Source of the DNA: a virus
IMG/VR virus record: IMGVR_UViG_3300025466_000019
Span: 24,349-88,348 of that record
DNA: 64,000 bases
Direction: 5' to 3' (one strand)
A program made the translations under genes and the position numbers. Positions within the stretch are counted from its first letter, which is position 1, and the number at the start of each line of letters is the position of its first letter. Under the pieces are notes generated by a model. That model ran no database searches and had not been told where the DNA came from. It saw nothing but the letters and a program-made list of their open reading frames with translations. This document shows positions 25,701 to 39,242 of this stretch, piece after piece.

Positions 25701-28700
25701 ATTTGGATAGCAGTTACGTAAATGGTCCTGTTGTGGTCATACAAGGTCACGACGGAAGTCTCACTGTAGCTTATACAAAAGTTGCAGATTATAACAATAA
25801 AAATATTGATTTTCGAGATCTGGCATTATTGGAGTATGAAAAACGAGTTTTTAATAATCTTAAAACTCAATACGATCCTGATCTTCTAAATATAAACACT
25901 GTTTTGCCAGGAGTATTTAGAAACAACGATTATTCTTACAATGAAATTTATAAATTAATTGAAGGAGATTTTATTAATTGGACTTCTGCCTACAACATAA
26001 ATTTCATTGATAATGCAGCTTATAATCCTGATTACTCTAAGACTTACAACTTTAAATCTGCCACTGATTATATCTTTAATAGTGTGATTCCGGGAAACTG
26101 GAGAGGCATGTACAAGTATTATTTTGATACCGAACGTCCTGATACATGCCCTTGGGAGATGTTAGGATTCACGATCAAACCCATTTGGTGGGAAACTGAA
26201 TACGGGCCCGGACCTTATACTTCCGGAAACTTGAACTTATGGCAAGACCTTGAAGCAGGATTAATACGACAAGGTAACAGAGCCGGTGTAGATATGACGT
26301 ATGTGCGTCCAGGTCTTAGTAAAATAATTCCAGTTGACGCCAGTGGTAATACCGTGGACATTAGACAATGGGCGAGTCTTGGTCAGAATGGATATATTAA
26401 TAATCCGGATCAAGATTGGGCGTTTGGTGATAATGGGCCTGCAGAAAATGCATGGAGACGTAGTAGCTTGTGGCCTTTTGCTGTTCAGATTGCTTGTGCA
26501 TTGGCCAAACCTGCCGATTATGCGGCCAAAATGTTTGATCCAAGTCGATTGAGGAAAGATGTCACCGGGCAATACAAATATGGCCCTAACAGTTTATTTT
26601 TAAGTCCTAGCAATGTCAGTTTGTTCACCGATGTAGACAGTTCAGGAAACACAATTCTATCAGCTGGATACAGCGTCTGGGTAATAGAACATGGTAAAAA
26701 ACGATCAGCAACTTATCTATTATCTCTAAAGCAGGATTTATCATTTTTAGACTTTAATCTATTTTACAAAATAGGAGGATTTACTGATAAAAATCAATTG
26801 GAGATCGTGATTGATTCTGTAAGTCCTAATACCGTGGCGCCTGGGGTATTATTTCCAGGGAATGATTATACTTTATTTTTTAATGTCAGTAATCCAATCA
26901 GATCGGTATCTATTTCTGGAATTATTATTGAAAAGAAAAATGGGCAATTTTTAATCAAAGGATATGATAAGCAAAATCCATTTTTTACAATCAATGCGCC
27001 AATACATCAAACTAATGATACAATTGTCTCAGTTGGGGGGAAATCCCCGCCATTTTTAAATTGGGCTGAAAACACATTATATATTGCAGGACAATATATA
27101 AAATATAATAACACATTTTACACAGTATCAAACACCATTAATTCGGGCACAGCCTTCAATCCGACCGATTATATAAAACTTTCTCAGTTGCCCACTATTG
27201 GAGGAGCTACTGTATTAGGTACATTTAATTACAGTTTCAATGATACAATTATACCATATGGAACATATTTTAGCACTCTGCAAGAAGTGTATGATCTTAT
27301 AGTAGGATACGGACAATATCTTGTTAGACAAGGATTTGTGTTCAACGAATACAATTCTAATTTAGGAGTTACGCTAGATTGGTTTTTTTCTGGAAAAGAA
27401 TTCCTATATTGGACCACACAAAACTGGGCAGATGGTTCCGTAATTACTGTAAGTCCTTTTGCTGACAAAATACAGTACAAGTTCACCAATGCTGCGGTTG
27501 ATAGTGTGCTTGATAGTTTTTACAATTACAGTTTATTGAACGCTAGCGGAAACGCATTTCCTTACCAAAATATAGGTGTCAGTAGAGAAGATGGAATATG
27601 TTCAATTTCTACAGTGAATACTACCGACGGATTATATTTTGCTAGATTAAATTTGGTACAGAAAGAACATACCATTGTTATGAAAAACAAAAGTATGTTT
27701 GGCGATATTGTTTATGATATTGAGACAGGGTATCGTCAGGCAAGAATACTATTGTCCGGATTTGTAACTGGAAAATGGAATGGCAACTATCTAAGTCCTG
27801 GTTTTGTCTACGACGATGTTTCCGTTTCTAATTGGAAGGCCTATATTGATTACAGAGTTTCAGACGTTGTAAAATACAATGGGCAATTTTATTCTGCCAA
27901 TCAAAATATTACAGGATCATCTACATTTGTTCTAACACAATGGGATGTATTAGGATCCGCTCCAGTAGCACAGTTATTGCCGAATTTTGAATATCAAATT
28001 AATCAATTCCAGGATTTTTACAGTTTAGATGTCAATAACTTCAATGCTACACAACAACAGTTGGCGCAACATCTCACAGGGTATACTCCAAGACAATATC
28101 TTACAAATATCTTTATTGATCCAGTAGCACAATATAAATTTTATCAAGGATTTATTAGAGAAAAAGGAACTTATAATTCTATCGAAAAATTGGCCAAGGC
28201 CAGCATACATAATCTACAAGGACAGATCAAGTATGACGAAGAATGGGCGTTTAGAGTAGGATCATATGGCAATTACTTGTCATATGACCAACTGGAATTT
28301 CCTTTAGATGAAGCAAATTTTGTAGAAAATTCACAAATAATACAATTTGTTGATACGGTTCCTGTGGTTCCATTTGATCCTATCTCCTATATAACACCTG
28401 CACAGGTGAGTATCAAGCCAAACAATTATTCCTCAAATAATGTTTTTGCCACTATAAATTCATCCACCTACACAAATACAAATTTTGTTTTACCAGTGGC
28501 AGGATATGTAAGAACAGACGATGTAACTGCAACTGCTTACAATATTGGCAGTTTGTTAGATATAGCAAATAATAATTTGCTGAATGATGGCAATACAATT
28601 TGGATAGGATTTACCAGCAATAGCGATTGGGATGTTTTTAGATACACCAAACAAATGGCCAAAGTAATTGGGACACAAATATCTATCCCAGCAACGTCAT

Positions 28701-31700
28701 TACTTTTCATAACAGATTCATTCCATAATTTAGTGGTGGGTGATATTGTTTCCATTAGAGGATTGGACAATGGAACCGATGGTGTTTATAAAGTTCTAGG
28801 AATTCCGTCACCAACTTCATTTACAATCAGTTCTACACTGGTGCAGGTGCAGACTCCTACTGTGAGCGCACTGCTATATAAATTTATCAGTGTGAGAATC
28901 AATAGCTTTGATGATGTATCTTTATTACAACAGTATGTAGATTTTAAAGATGGAGATAAAGTATGGGCTGACAGAGGAGATGCCTCAACTCCGTGGGCAG
29001 GATGGGAGGTATATCAAAAAACGTATAATTATTCTACCGCTAGCGATATCTCAGTTGGCGGAGTTGCGATTGGACAGCAATTTGCATATCAGATGGCAAC
29101 TAGATATAATAACAATACACTGGTGATATCTGCGCCCAGCTATTACGGAACAGCGGGTGCTAATGGAAACATTTATGTTCTTGATATTTCTAATATAAAT
29201 CAGCCAATCACGGTAGCAAATTTTTCTCTGTATCCCACATCAACAAATCCTAATTTGGAAACAGCATTAGGATTGGGTGCATCTTTGGCCTATGATGCAG
29301 AGCATGATATTGTACTGGCAGGAGCTCCTAATCAAAGTATTGTGCAATTTACAGGCATCAACAGATCTATAAACGCTAATACATCTACCGTTCAACTGTT
29401 TGATCTAACCAGTAAATCTGGATTTGGTAGATTTGGCAGCACTATTTTCCTGGCAGAAAATGGTGACCAATTTGGAAATAAAATTTTATTGGTTGCATCA
29501 CCGGATGAACAAGGTGGACCAATCTATGTATATGGGTTTAATGCAGCAAACAATACAGCTACTTTTGCATATACATTTACTCCTTTGAATGTGTTTCCTT
29601 ATCATACAAGAGATTATGTAATCGCAGGCAATAGTAATGGAAGTACCATTGCAGTCGCCACTCTTGATCATACTTCTGGAAATAACGGTGTTGGAATTTA
29701 CAACAGTGTAACTGGATTTCAGTATGCCACGCAGATATTAGATTCAGTATCTGGAGGATTTGGATCTGCGATGGCCATGTCATCCGATGGTATGTATTTG
29801 GTTGTATCAGCTCCATATAACAATAATGGAATGGTGTTAGTTTACAAACTTCAAAATCATCAATATACAAAAGTTCAGGAAATATTAAATCCATCCATGG
29901 ATAAAAATTTGTATTTTGGTACTGCAATTACCATTGACAATAGCGCAAATAAATTAATTATTTCATCAAGCGGAAAACAAAAATTCCAATTAACATTTGA
30001 CAAAAATGGAACCACTTTTGATAATACCTCATTAACATTTTATGATTATATTGAAAATTCCGGCGTAGTTTCCATATACGAACGTAAAAATATCAATTTT
30101 GTTTTTTCCACAGAACTAAAAATTAATATAGATGCTGTCAATTCTTTAGGTGCCGGAAATAATTTTGGAAAATCGCTTGCAATTAACTCAAATAATATAT
30201 TTGTAGGCGCTCCGGGGATTAATGCATATAGCAGCGTTGGCAATGTGTATGCATTTACGGAATTGAATCCGCCTTCGTTGGGTTGGAAAACTTTAAGGCA
30301 GCAAGACTCATTAGTTGATGTATCCAAGATAAATCGTGCAATTACCATTGATACTACAATTGATCAAGTGCAAAATTATTTAGATGTGATTGATCCTATC
30401 AAAGGCAGAATAGCAGGTATTGCAGAACAAGAATTAACATATAAAACCCTGTATGATCCTGCAGTTTACAGCGTTGGAACACAACAGGTAGTTGTTGATA
30501 CCAATACCAGTTGGATTGAAGATCACGTGGGCGAGCTTTGGTGGGATTTATCTACAGTAAAATACATTTGGTATGAACAAAGCGATTTAGAATATAGAAA
30601 AAATTCTTGGGGAAAAATCTTTCCAGGAGCAAGCGTAGATGTATATGAATGGGTCACTAGCAGTTATCTTCCTAGTCAGTGGAGTGCTCTTGCAGATACT
30701 CCTGATGGACTAGCCAAAGGAATAAGTGGACAACCCAAATATCCAGATAACAGTGTTGTGAGTGTCAAACAATACTATAATGGAGCCACTGGCGCGACTT
30801 CAAACATTTATTATTATTGGGTAAAAAATACAGTTGTTCTTCCTGCGCAGATTAATAGACGATTGTCTGCCAATGATGTTGCAAGTGCAATTTTTAATCC
30901 TGCAGGATATGGATTAGAATTTGTTTCTATACTTTCTCCTAACGCACTTGCTGTTACAAATTTAATTTCAAATTTAATAGGAGACACTGTCAATCTAAAT
31001 ATTTCTCAAAATCTTATTAATAATGATATCAAGAGACATACGGAATGGATACTGCTGGGCGAAGGAGTGGCTGCTGATCAGCCTACTACTCTTTTAAATA
31101 AAAAACTGATTGACAGTTTGGTTGGTCAGGATAGCCTGGGTAATCAAATACCTGATCCATTGCTCAGTGATAGACAAAAATACGGAATTGAAATACGTCC
31201 ACGACAGAGTTTATTTGTTGATAGAAAAGCAGCCCTCAGAAACGCTATTGAATATGTCAATACCGTTACATCTCAGTACTTAATTACAGATATGATTGAT
31301 TTTACACTGCTTAATTCCAAGCAAGAAATACCTGCGGTCTATCTAAATGAATACGATCAATTGGTAGACGTTTACGATGATTTGTTAGAAATAAAAACCA
31401 GTCTATTTTCGCCAGCAATTCTGACCTGTAGCATCAGTACAGGTACTGGCACTGTTGGAACTATTTCTTCAGTGAATATAATTAATCCTGGATCATATTA
31501 TGGAACATTGGTTCCTATATATAGTTCAACAGGATCAATCTTAGCATATCAAGGTCCTACTGTACAAATTTATTCATCGGCAAATTCATTAGATATAAGC
31601 GGAGCTGTAATTACCACACAGGTAAATGCTGCAGGTAGCATTATAACCGCAACAATTGTGAATCCTGGAAATAATTTTACAGTCAGTCCTATTCTCGCAG

Positions 31701-34700
31701 TGAGACCTTTCACAATTATTGTTCAAAATGATGTTAATAGTGATAATCTCTGGGCCAAATATCAGTTGATAAACGGTACATTGAATAAAACTTTTACGCA
31801 AAGTTTTGATACTACAAAATATTGGAATTACGTTAATTGGGTCAGTGCCGATTATGATCCAGTTAAACCATTAGCGGCAACCGTGGCCGAAACTTATCTA
31901 CTTGCTTCTTTATCACTAACACTTGGTGATTACGTTAAAGTTAATAATCAAGGAAATGGAAATTATATAATTTTGCAATATGTTGCTAGAAATGGAACGT
32001 TCAGTGATAATTTCAATCTGGTTTGCAGCGAAAATGGCACCATTAGATTCAGCGATGACTTATGGAACAGCGTAAACAATGAATATAATTTTGATTATCA
32101 TTTTACTTACGATCAAACTTTATATGATCAAACGCCTGTTACAGAATTAATCAATATATTAAATGCTATAAAAAATAATATTTTTATAGGTGAATTATTA
32201 GTCTATTGGAATTATTTTTTCTTCAAGGCAGTCAAGTACGCCATGAGCGAACAATTATTTTTGGACTGGGCTTTTAAAACATCATTTATAAATGTTACAA
32301 ATCTTGCCGGTTCCTTGGATCAACGTCCGGTTTATAAATTTCAAAACAGTCAATATTATCAAGAATATATCCAAGAGGTAAAGCCATATCATACCAAGAT
32401 AAGGAATTATCAAGTGGAATATAGCGTGATAGATCCTAGTCAGACATACACTACTGATTTTGATCTGCCGTCTTTTTATAATACACTAACTCAGAAATTC
32501 ACAGTTGCCAATCCAGGTGATAGCATATTGAATTCCTATCCTTGGAAGGGATGGGCAAGTAATTACACTTTAAGCGTTGATAGTATTATTGTTGAAAATC
32601 CAGGAAGTGGATATACTTCTGTACCAACTGTTCAAATTATTCCTGCAATGGGTGATACCGGCGCTGGAGCAACTGCAGAAGCATCTATTTCTTTAGGAAA
32701 AGTGGTAGGTATAACTGTAACCAATGGCGGAAGCGGGTATACCTCTACGCCTACAGTTTTAGTCGTAGGAGGCGGCTCAACTAATTTAACTTTGGCTTCT
32801 GCATATCCTGTAATGATTAATAAAAAAGTAAGGAATGTTACCACAGAAATTAAATTTGATCGTGTTTCAGGAATTTCTGAAATCAGCACTTCTTCAGTGA
32901 CTGATGTATTTTACTGTGATGGAAACACATTGAAATTTCCTTTATCCTGGGCTGCTGAAAACAAAAAATCTAATATATCAATTAATGTTAATGGGCTTAG
33001 AGTATTGGCCACTGAATATAATATAGTTACTTACAAACAATTAACTAACGGATATCAAAAGCTGTATTCAACCTTGATTTTAAATGTTGCTCCTCCTAAC
33101 GCACATATATTAACAATAACTTATAATAAAAATGTTGATTTGTATTACGCTGCTGACAGAATATCAGCATTTTATAGTCCTACTCCTGGAATGCCGGCAA
33201 ATAATATTGCACTACTAATGTCAGGAGTTGAATTTCCAGGAACGCAAATACAAGGTCTACCATTTTCTTATACAACAAACTGGGATGAAGCGCCGTTTGG
33301 TCAAACATTATATGGTGATGATTCCGATTATTATATCACTAGCGGAGTTGCTGTAACTGCTTCTTCAGGAACATATCAATTGCAGGTAAACAGTATTGCT
33401 GGAATAACGCCGGGACTATATGTCAACACAGTTGCATTGACCACTTCAACGTTAAATGACAATAAATTTGGAATCAATAATGTCACTGTGATATCTGTCA
33501 ATACAGCCGCATCAATAGTGACTTTTAGCACCTCCACTATTGAAACAATTATTGCCGGAACCGTAATGTTAGAATTCTGGGATTTTAACAAAACTTCAGG
33601 AATACTTGACACCGTTTTAGATGGCGGAGATCTAGGTTATACAACTGCTACCGGTACTGGGACTGCTGATATAATAGTTGACGCAGATAAATTTATCTCT
33701 GCTAATGTAAGCAACAGTCCTGAAGAACTAATCAATGGCAGTGTAAGTGACACATTGGGAATCAGTATTTTTACTAGAGATAATCCTGGAGTACCGTTAG
33801 TTACACAAACCTTCGATCAAATTAATCAGATAACGTCTACTTCTATTTTTAATTTGATAACACTTCCTCCCAATACTTCTTCGGTACTTGTTTCGTTTAA
33901 TAATCGAGTATTAAACTACGGCAATGATTACACTATTAATTTTAATAATCAAACATTAATTATTAATACACAAACCACCACCGGGTTGGTAGGTATTACT
34001 GCAATAAGTGCAGGAGGAAATGGATATATTAATTTTAATTACATAGAGGCATCTAACACCAACACAATTAGTCTCAGTATTGGAATACCCAGCGAAATTG
34101 GCAGTTTATATGTTAGCCTAAACGGCGTGACATTAACTTCTTCGCAATATAGCTTAAATTCTCAAGGAGAGATAGTTGTAACAGGCCTGGATCCTGCGTC
34201 AGTTAATGTATTGCAGGCCTATGCGTTCTTGGGATCCTCATACAGTGTGGTGCATCAACAAACACATATTTTTAACGGTAGAGATACTGCGTTTGCAGTT
34301 TTGGCCTATCCAGGAAATACATGGTCTCCAAATTCTCAGGCTATCGTGGAATATAATAACAGTATAATTCTAACTCCTCCTAATACTGTATACTATTCAA
34401 TTAACAGTAATCAAACAATATTTTTAATTGACCCAAATAACAATTATCCTTCAGGCGCTTTTAGCTTAGGATCGCTCGAGGTATATGTAAATGGAGTTCA
34501 ACTTAGAAACGGAATAGATTTTATATTGAATCAAAGCGCCGATAGTATTCAGTTTAATAATGGATTTTTGCATACCGGTGATGTAATGGCCATCACTAAC
34601 TATTCGTTTAGTGATTATTATTTCAAATATGGAGGAATTGACATTACCAATCCTGCATATCACGGATATGGTAGTCAAATTAAAGTTGTTACATTTACAG

Positions 34701-35854
34701 ATGCCACAGGATCATTGATTAGAACAGAGGTATTTAAGAGCCATTCTTCTAGGCAATATAAAATAAGCAGAATCGCACTTAATCAAAATTATCTTTGGGT
34801 AACTATCGGCGGCTATCCTTTGATAAATGGGGTAGATTTTTATGTGGGTACTGATAATCAAACGATTATTATTAGAGATACATATCCGTTTGATGGTTCT
34901 CAAATGGTTTCTATAATGAGTATGGCCAATGTCACAGACACAGTGTCTTTAGGATATAGAGTTTTTACTGATCTACTGAATAAAACGCAATACAAGAGAT
35001 TGAGTCAAAATAACACAACGCAATTGGCACAAGATTTACAAATTACAGCAACTAATATTGTTGTACAGAATATATCTGGTTTAACTCCGCCAAATCCTGC
35101 ACTAAGAACCAGTGGACTGATATTAATTGAGGGAGAATTAATACAGTTTAATGGAATTTCTGGCAATACATTAACTGGAATCACTAGAGGAAGTTTTGGA
35201 ACAGGATCTAAATCTATATACTATGCTGGAACTACTGTTTTAGATCAAGGATATAGGCAAAATCTTCCATATTCAGAATCCATTGTTCGCCAAGTGCTAA
35301 CAGCTACAAATACCACATCTTACAGTATAAATGGGATATTGTTAACTACCGCTACTTCTATTAATCAGGTATCCATTTATTATGGAGGACAGTTGTTAAA
35401 CAAGCAAGGGTATTATCAACAAGATGCATCAGTTTGTTATGACGCTATTACTTCAAACATTATCGGTACAGTATCTACTTCAACCCTTCTTCCAGCTACC
35501 ACTGTGCTAGGAACAGCTTATCTAGTTTCGGGATCAAATCAAGTTTGGACCTATACTGCATCTAAACTTGCATCAGCTACGACCACAAATGGATATGTTT
35601 ATAGCGGACTTATGTACGTTAATCCGCAATTTACAATCACAAATGTTATATCAAATGGAACAATCAGTACCGCGACTTTGATATTGAATCTTCCATCAAT
35701 AACTCCAGGAATTTCAATATCTGTTGTACAACGAACGGCAATTAATAATTTTTATGCCTCAACTACTACCTCATTACTAAATGATACCGGAATCGTAGCT
35801 AAAATTTTACAACTAAGTCCGGCCTTGTTGCCTGATAAATATTACTATGAATAA
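22751..35854 (+). CDS. 7: Giant gp7-like baseplate wedge/peripheral protein
   Basis: 4367 residues, about four times T4 gp7 (1032), occupying a fifth of the window. The start ([25 protein letters not shown]-like segment, [32 protein letters not shown] at 130-150) and the Trp-rich block at about 1100-1273 ([37 protein letters not shown]) match the large wedge protein of marine T4-like phages. Residues about 2100-2505 hold seven or so FG-GAP-type blades ([46 protein letters not shown]). The C-terminal third has repeated [12 protein letters not shown]-type turns and VNGVxL...DY fibre-like domains. Its place after gp6 and before a gp8-like gene supports gp7; surface binding by the repeats is inferred. 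Confidence 0.75.
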   Translation: MANTSTTIRKSVNLLPTYFQTNVNSKFLASTIDPLISVPELVRISGFVGSKLDVTYNSLTDVYISDSNSSNATSLRQKYQLQPALTMSDVDQNITKAYGFDDLVNQLGVYGANTKNFNKLFSPEVNAYDPHIDWDKFANFNQYYWLPVGPDPISISGQQQNTISTYAVTDSPDGHYFIFSPDGVTEDPLTTLYKGVTYVFNVNSQNTFYIKANNQSGDYAALTSQDGVINNGTSTGQIIFTVGDTLPGTLFYGSSNNDVVVGTFLIRPIQDNSSIDVDQDIVGKVTYKTANGIQFINGLKIQFVGNVTPSSYLNKTFIVEGVGKSITLVDFSTLVTPEMVGTIFDENFDATNFDDYPFDGNKTLPLTPDYITINRASRDLNPWTRYNRWFHADVITTTALANGNIPVLPSTGRAQRPIIEFEPNIQLYNFGTNAIIPVDIIDQTSADVFSTIEGSTGYTVDGVALTSGQRIIFLADTDSLVYGNVFEVTFVSINGQYVINLVETYSPVTGDGVSITQGDIGQGTQWWFNGSQWNSAQARSKLNSPPLFDLFDGSGNSFSDKTYYDSIFYGNQIFGYSIGKGADDLILGFPLNYYQNIGIEGSYLFENYFNNGSLSLLNGNQITTIQTSQTFLRVNQGSAGYSYENVWTAGAPYQLAVQQFQVAPAGTSTIPVTVFDNSSLITDLKISIFLDTIKLNTDAYTLTTASNGLSLNVNFVNTLTTVTNVLFNCYTSSNPNEKGTYEVPLNLTNNPLNGQIEQFTLSELSNHVQTMTQNDPDFLGLFPGESNLKSLPTANRYGTRLISNNNPLSFAQIFLTDIEHSLINATRAAASDYYQFKLNLLKLISQSDQFVTPGGILDQAIGLLIKNKNYTFPYSLSDMIPYGDNYVSKSYTVKDIRNIKYPLPSVFDITKLSNRAVLIYQNGNLLTYGIDYIFDPDNPSVTIIASLKKGDTINIVDYVSTVGSYVPPTPTKLGLYPSYAPLMYLDSSYVNGPVVVIQGHDGSLTVAYTKVADYNNKNIDFRDLALLEYEKRVFNNLKTQYDPDLLNINTVLPGVFRNNDYSYNEIYKLIEGDFINWTSAYNINFIDNAAYNPDYSKTYNFKSATDYIFNSVIPGNWRGMYKYYFDTERPDTCPWEMLGFTIKPIWWETEYGPGPYTSGNLNLWQDLEAGLIRQGNRAGVDMTYVRPGLSKIIPVDASGNTVDIRQWASLGQNGYINNPDQDWAFGDNGPAENAWRRSSLWPFAVQIACALAKPADYAAKMFDPSRLRKDVTGQYKYGPNSLFLSPSNVSLFTDVDSSGNTILSAGYSVWVIEHGKKRSATYLLSLKQDLSFLDFNLFYKIGGFTDKNQLEIVIDSVSPNTVAPGVLFPGNDYTLFFNVSNPIRSVSISGIIIEKKNGQFLIKGYDKQNPFFTINAPIHQTNDTIVSVGGKSPPFLNWAENTLYIAGQYIKYNNTFYTVSNTINSGTAFNPTDYIKLSQLPTIGGATVLGTFNYSFNDTIIPYGTYFSTLQEVYDLIVGYGQYLVRQGFVFNEYNSNLGVTLDWFFSGKEFLYWTTQNWADGSVITVSPFADKIQYKFTNAAVDSVLDSFYNYSLLNASGNAFPYQNIGVSREDGICSISTVNTTDGLYFARLNLVQKEHTIVMKNKSMFGDIVYDIETGYRQARILLSGFVTGKWNGNYLSPGFVYDDVSVSNWKAYIDYRVSDVVKYNGQFYSANQNITGSSTFVLTQWDVLGSAPVAQLLPNFEYQINQFQDFYSLDVNNFNATQQQLAQHLTGYTPRQYLTNIFIDPVAQYKFYQGFIREKGTYNSIEKLAKASIHNLQGQIKYDEEWAFRVGSYGNYLSYDQLEFPLDEANFVENSQIIQFVDTVPVVPFDPISYITPAQVSIKPNNYSSNNVFATINSSTYTNTNFVLPVAGYVRTDDVTATAYNIGSLLDIANNNLLNDGNTIWIGFTSNSDWDVFRYTKQMAKVIGTQISIPATSLLFITDSFHNLVVGDIVSIRGLDNGTDGVYKVLGIPSPTSFTISSTLVQVQTPTVSALLYKFISVRINSFDDVSLLQQYVDFKDGDKVWADRGDASTPWAGWEVYQKTYNYSTASDISVGGVAIGQQFAYQMATRYNNNTLVISAPSYYGTAGANGNIYVLDISNINQPITVANFSLYPTSTNPNLETALGLGASLAYDAEHDIVLAGAPNQSIVQFTGINRSINANTSTVQLFDLTSKSGFGRFGSTIFLAENGDQFGNKILLVASPDEQGGPIYVYGFNAANNTATFAYTFTPLNVFPYHTRDYVIAGNSNGSTIAVATLDHTSGNNGVGIYNSVTGFQYATQILDSVSGGFGSAMAMSSDGMYLVVSAPYNNNGMVLVYKLQNHQYTKVQEILNPSMDKNLYFGTAITIDNSANKLIISSSGKQKFQLTFDKNGTTFDNTSLTFYDYIENSGVVSIYERKNINFVFSTELKINIDAVNSLGAGNNFGKSLAINSNNIFVGAPGINAYSSVGNVYAFTELNPPSLGWKTLRQQDSLVDVSKINRAITIDTTIDQVQNYLDVIDPIKGRIAGIAEQELTYKTLYDPAVYSVGTQQVVVDTNTSWIEDHVGELWWDLSTVKYIWYEQSDLEYRKNSWGKIFPGASVDVYEWVTSSYLPSQWSALADTPDGLAKGISGQPKYPDNSVVSVKQYYNGATGATSNIYYYWVKNTVVLPAQINRRLSANDVASAIFNPAGYGLEFVSILSPNALAVTNLISNLIGDTVNLNISQNLINNDIKRHTEWILLGEGVAADQPTTLLNKKLIDSLVGQDSLGNQIPDPLLSDRQKYGIEIRPRQSLFVDRKAALRNAIEYVNTVTSQYLITDMIDFTLLNSKQEIPAVYLNEYDQLVDVYDDLLEIKTSLFSPAILTCSISTGTGTVGTISSVNIINPGSYYGTLVPIYSSTGSILAYQGPTVQIYSSANSLDISGAVITTQVNAAGSIITATIVNPGNNFTVSPILAVRPFTIIVQNDVNSDNLWAKYQLINGTLNKTFTQSFDTTKYWNYVNWVSADYDPVKPLAATVAETYLLASLSLTLGDYVKVNNQGNGNYIILQYVARNGTFSDNFNLVCSENGTIRFSDDLWNSVNNEYNFDYHFTYDQTLYDQTPVTELINILNAIKNNIFIGELLVYWNYFFFKAVKYAMSEQLFLDWAFKTSFINVTNLAGSLDQRPVYKFQNSQYYQEYIQEVKPYHTKIRNYQVEYSVIDPSQTYTTDFDLPSFYNTLTQKFTVANPGDSILNSYPWKGWASNYTLSVDSIIVENPGSGYTSVPTVQIIPAMGDTGAGATAEASISLGKVVGITVTNGGSGYTSTPTVLVVGGGSTNLTLASAYPVMINKKVRNVTTEIKFDRVSGISEISTSSVTDVFYCDGNTLKFPLSWAAENKKSNISINVNGLRVLATEYNIVTYKQLTNGYQKLYSTLILNVAPPNAHILTITYNKNVDLYYAADRISAFYSPTPGMPANNIALLMSGVEFPGTQIQGLPFSYTTNWDEAPFGQTLYGDDSDYYITSGVAVTASSGTYQLQVNSIAGITPGLYVNTVALTTSTLNDNKFGINNVTVISVNTAASIVTFSTSTIETIIAGTVMLEFWDFNKTSGILDTVLDGGDLGYTTATGTGTADIIVDADKFISANVSNSPEELINGSVSDTLGISIFTRDNPGVPLVTQTFDQINQITSTSIFNLITLPPNTSSVLVSFNNRVLNYGNDYTINFNNQTLIINTQTTTGLVGITAISAGGNGYINFNYIEASNTNTISLSIGIPSEIGSLYVSLNGVTLTSSQYSLNSQGEIVVTGLDPASVNVLQAYAFLGSSYSVVHQQTHIFNGRDTAFAVLAYPGNTWSPNSQAIVEYNNSIILTPPNTVYYSINSNQTIFLIDPNNNYPSGAFSLGSLEVYVNGVQLRNGIDFILNQSADSIQFNNGFLHTGDVMAITNYSFSDYYFKYGGIDITNPAYHGYGSQIKVVTFTDATGSLIRTEVFKSHSSRQYKISRIALNQNYLWVTIGGYPLINGVDFYVGTDNQTIIIRDTYPFDGSQMVSIMSMANVTDTVSLGYRVFTDLLNKTQYKRLSQNNTTQLAQDLQITATNIVVQNISGLTPPNPALRTSGLILIEGELIQFNGISGNTLTGITRGSFGTGSKSIYYAGTTVLDQGYRQNLPYSESIVRQVLTATNTTSYSINGILLTTATSINQVSIYYGGQLLNKQGYYQQDASVCYDAITSNIIGTVSTSTLLPATTVLGTAYLVSGSNQVWTYTASKLASATTTNGYVYSGLMYVNPQFTITNVISNGTISTATLILNLPSITPGISISVVQRTAINNFYASTTTSLLNDTGIVAKILQLSPALLPDKYYYE

Positions 35855-36515
35855 TAATGAGAAAAATAAAATGACGGAAAACATGCAAAAAAATCCTAAA
35901 ACTGCTGACAAACCTAATGAATTGGGGTCAATCAGAGTGCAAGGACACATTAAAATCTTTGATCCAGAAACCAAAGAAATATACGTAGATAAAAGAAACG
36001 CTATCAACTACGAAAATTTCTCAATAGCTTTGGCCAACGGCGTTGCGAATTTGAATCAAAGTTTTATCTCGGAAATGGCTTTTGGTAATGGAGGATCACG
36101 TATTGATCCTACTGGAATTATTACCTATTTAACTCCAAACACAGTTGGATCTAATGCGGCACTTTATAATCAAACTTATTTCAAGGTAATTGATGCCAGT
36201 AACCCATTTGATATAGATCCGGCAAGAAATTTTATGGAAGTAAGACATACTCCCGGAACCTATTATTCTGATGTAATTGTAAGTTGTCTTTTAGATTTTG
36301 GAGAACCAAACGGTCAGTCAGCGTTTGACACAGCAGCCAATCAAAGTAGTCCTTATGTTTTTGACGAATTAGGACTTAGGGGTTACGGACCAAATGGGCA
36401 AAATACCGGTCCTTTATTAACGCATGTAATTTTCCATCCAGTGCAAAAAGCATTAAACAGATTGATACAAATAGATTATACTGTCAGAATACAAAGTCTG
36501 ACTAGCGGAAGTTAA
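35847..36515 (+). CDS. 8: gp8-like baseplate wedge protein
   Basis: 222 residues if started at ATG 35847, overlapping the end of the giant gene by 8 bases; ATG 35871 is an alternative. [79 protein letters not shown] and [16 protein letters not shown] are blocks found in a conserved virion protein of marine T4-like phages. In T4 the order gp6-gp7-gp8 holds, so gp8 is the natural assignment, but T4 gp8 is 334 residues and I cannot confirm homology by eye. Confidence 0.55.
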   Translation: MNNNEKNKMTENMQKNPKTADKPNELGSIRVQGHIKIFDPETKEIYVDKRNAINYENFSIALANGVANLNQSFISEMAFGNGGSRIDPTGIITYLTPNTVGSNAALYNQTYFKVIDASNPFDIDPARNFMEVRHTPGTYYSDVIVSCLLDFGEPNGQSAFDTAANQSSPYVFDELGLRGYGPNGQNTGPLLTHVIFHPVQKALNRLIQIDYTVRIQSLTSGS

Positions 36516-36517
36516 TT

Positions 36518-37294
36518 ATGCCATACGTTGTGAACAGATCAACATCCACTAATCCCCCAATCATCATTCCTGATGGAACTGCCAATGTTGCCGACACTAG
36601 TTTAACTTTGGTAGGTAGAAATTATCCAAATTATGGGCAGGCTTTTGCTCAAAATTTTGTTTATCTACTTGAAAATTTTGCAAGCCCTAACGCTCCTACA
36701 GATGCAATACAAGGACAACTGTGGTATGATTCTGCACATGCAAAGTTAAGATATTTTGACGGATTGCTGTGGAATCCGGTTAATGTTGCTTATGTAACTA
36801 CGTCAGCTGGGCGCGATGCATCAATACCTAACCCTCAGTATGGCGATCTTGCTGTGCTATATGATACTGCTCAAATACAAGTTTTTACCAATTCCGGACC
36901 ATACGGTAGTTGGCAGTCGCCGTCAACTGCTTTAAATGCCGGATCAATTACTTCGTTAAATCCTGAAAATGTTACCACTCAATTATCGGGTTTAATTCCT
37001 GTTGTAGATTTTGGTGGTCAAATTTTTAATACAACAAAATTAAATTTTTTAGGTGATGTTTATCCATCGCTGGTACAAACCGGTATGATAGTATTATGGC
37101 CAATGGCTATAAGTACGGTGCCGTCGGGATGGTTGCCTTGCAATGGATTATCATATCCATTTTCAAGTTACCTAAATTTGTACAATGTCATAGGAACAAC
37201 GTATGGAAATCCGTATCCTAATTATTTCTCCGTTCCTAATTTAATCGGACCAACAACTGGTACCAACACTTTACTTTACATAATCAAGACCTAA
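36518..37294 (+). CDS. Short tail fibre with tail-collar domain (fibre paralogue 1)
   Basis: 258 residues. Residues 1-90 are the module shared by four successive genes: PDGTANVADTSLTLVGRNY, YGQAFAQNFVYLLENFA and IQGQLWYD. The C-terminus is a phage tail-collar domain (GMIVLWPMAIS, PSGWLPCNGLSYPFSSYLNLYNVIGTTYG, YFSVPNLIG), as in gp12-type short fibres, with the typical GW.PC.G turn. It probably attaches to the baseplate by the shared module and contacts the host surface with the collar end. It starts two bases after the gp8-like stop. Confidence 0.75.
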   Translation: MPYVVNRSTSTNPPIIIPDGTANVADTSLTLVGRNYPNYGQAFAQNFVYLLENFASPNAPTDAIQGQLWYDSAHAKLRYFDGLLWNPVNVAYVTTSAGRDASIPNPQYGDLAVLYDTAQIQVFTNSGPYGSWQSPSTALNAGSITSLNPENVTTQLSGLIPVVDFGGQIFNTTKLNFLGDVYPSLVQTGMIVLWPMAISTVPSGWLPCNGLSYPFSSYLNLYNVIGTTYGNPYPNYFSVPNLIGPTTGTNTLLYIIKT

Positions 37295-37298
37295 CACT

Positions 37299-39224
37299 AT
37301 GTCATATACAATAATTAATTCAGATGGTACAGTTTTATTAACACTTGCTGATGGAACAATAGATCAGAACGCTACAAGTTTAACGTTGATTGGAAAAAAT
37401 GTTAATTCTTATGGACAGTATTACAATGATAATCTTGTGGCCATGCTTGAAAATTTTGCTACCAATGGAATACAACCTAGAAGTCCTTTAGTTGGTCAGC
37501 TGTGGTATAATAAGAGTAATGGTCGACTCTATGCCTATACTCCTTTTAATACATTTAATCCGGTTGGCATCCCTGCTGTTTCCCCTAGTCAGCCTGTGGC
37601 TCCTAGTATTGGGGATTTTTGGATTGATAGCATAAACAAACAATTGTATTTTACAACAGATGGCTTAAATTTTACCTTGGCCGGACCACCTAATTCAATT
37701 AATTCAGCAACCATTAGGAATGGATGGTATGTTGATTCAATTATAGACAATGCCAGTAATTCTAGGTTAGTGGCCAGTTTATACAACAATAACAGTTTAT
37801 TAGCAGTAGCATCATCTGCAACATTTACCTTTGGCACAAATTTTAATGGGATGAATTCTACCAATGTGGGCATAACATTAAATCCCGCCATTCAAGGCAA
37901 TATGTTTAATGGTATGGCTAGCAGTGCGCTTACTGCTAATACCGTGAACACAGTGAGTCAAAGTTATGTATTGCTGTCATCAAACAGTATAAATCAAACT
38001 ATAACCGGCCCACTGACTCTTCAAGGACGACTGCAGGCTTTAGATTCTAACGGAATTAGTGCAGGAACCAGCGGCGAAATTTCGATCACTACGCTGCCAA
38101 ATGGATATGCCTATCTAAGCAGCAACGCACAAGATAATCTATTATATGTTAGAGTCACTAGCAGTTTAGTAGGCGGATATATTAATGCCATGGTCGTTAA
38201 TCCCAACGATAACTCTGCAAATACTGCCACAATTACATTTTTTCCAGGATCAAATAGTTCGCAAGTGACATTTGCAGGAAATGCAGTAGTTTCTGCAAAT
38301 CTAACAGTAAATGGGACCTTGACCAATCTTAATTCCACAAATGTCAACATAAAAAGTAAAATACTATCGCTGGCCACAGGTCAATCGGTTCCTAGTGATA
38401 ATTTTGCCAATGGTGGAGGAATTACGCTAGTTGGATCAACCAACCATACTATATCCTGGACCACTTCTTCCGGAAAAGCCTGGCAAGTGTCAGATAATTT
38501 TAATTTGATATCGTCAACCGGAACTTATCTAGTAGGCGGAAATCCGGTATTAACATCTTCAACATTAGCATCGGGGGTTTCTTCCGCTCCTGGGTTAACA
38601 AGTTTAGGAACACTAAAATATCTTACTGTAACAAATATAACCATTACCTCTAGCACCATCTCAACAACTTCGTCCGGTGCGGCGGCAAATTTGTATCTAA
38701 GTCCTGTAAATGGCGGAACGGTTGATGTTTTAGGTAATAAAATAACTACCTTATCGACTTGTACCAATCCGTCTGATGCTGCCAATAAGTACTACGTTGA
38801 TAATATTTTTGCCAAGGTAGGAGCCAGAGGATATGCATTTAGCATGGATATCACTGCCATGTCCAATCCGCCAAGAAATATCATAGGATATCTAAATGCT
38901 GTGTTGCCTATAACCAATAGTGATTCAACCTATAATTTAACCACAGGAACTTTTGCCAATGTCCTGTGTTCAACTAGTACTGCATATATTCCTAGTCAAC
39001 CTATAACGGTAAATCAAACCGGGGCAGTTACAGTGTTTGATACTAACGGAGTACAACAATCTGTATTAACTGGGGTAGGAGCAACTCTTCCTGCCATTAG
39101 TTCAACACAACAAAATCCAATTATTACCATAGCATATAGTGTTTTAAAATTCCAAATTCTTGCAGGCCCGTCAGGATTGGCATGGACCTATCAGGGAGTA
39201 GTACCTGTAGTGCCAACAAATTAA
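37299..39224 (+). CDS. Tail fibre protein (fibre paralogue 2)
   Basis: 641 residues. It begins with the same 90-residue module (LADGTIDQNATSLTLIGKN, YGQYYNDNLVAMLENFA, LVGQLWYN), followed by a second repeat unit (SIGDFWIDSINKQLYFTTDG) also found in paralogue 3. The shaft is Asn/Ser/Thr-rich beta structure with ADNS-type turns, and a SDAANKYYVDN motif near residue 500, common just before fibre tips or trimerisation segments. The C-terminal 130 residues are probably the receptor-binding tip; no known tip family is recognised. Four bases separate it from the previous gene. Confidence 0.7.
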   Translation: MSYTIINSDGTVLLTLADGTIDQNATSLTLIGKNVNSYGQYYNDNLVAMLENFATNGIQPRSPLVGQLWYNKSNGRLYAYTPFNTFNPVGIPAVSPSQPVAPSIGDFWIDSINKQLYFTTDGLNFTLAGPPNSINSATIRNGWYVDSIIDNASNSRLVASLYNNNSLLAVASSATFTFGTNFNGMNSTNVGITLNPAIQGNMFNGMASSALTANTVNTVSQSYVLLSSNSINQTITGPLTLQGRLQALDSNGISAGTSGEISITTLPNGYAYLSSNAQDNLLYVRVTSSLVGGYINAMVVNPNDNSANTATITFFPGSNSSQVTFAGNAVVSANLTVNGTLTNLNSTNVNIKSKILSLATGQSVPSDNFANGGGITLVGSTNHTISWTTSSGKAWQVSDNFNLISSTGTYLVGGNPVLTSSTLASGVSSAPGLTSLGTLKYLTVTNITITSSTISTTSSGAAANLYLSPVNGGTVDVLGNKITTLSTCTNPSDAANKYYVDNIFAKVGARGYAFSMDITAMSNPPRNIIGYLNAVLPITNSDSTYNLTTGTFANVLCSTSTAYIPSQPITVNQTGAVTVFDTNGVQQSVLTGVGATLPAISSTQQNPIITIAYSVLKFQILAGPSGLAWTYQGVVPVVPTN

Positions 39225-39242
39225 TATTAAAAGGAATTCAAC

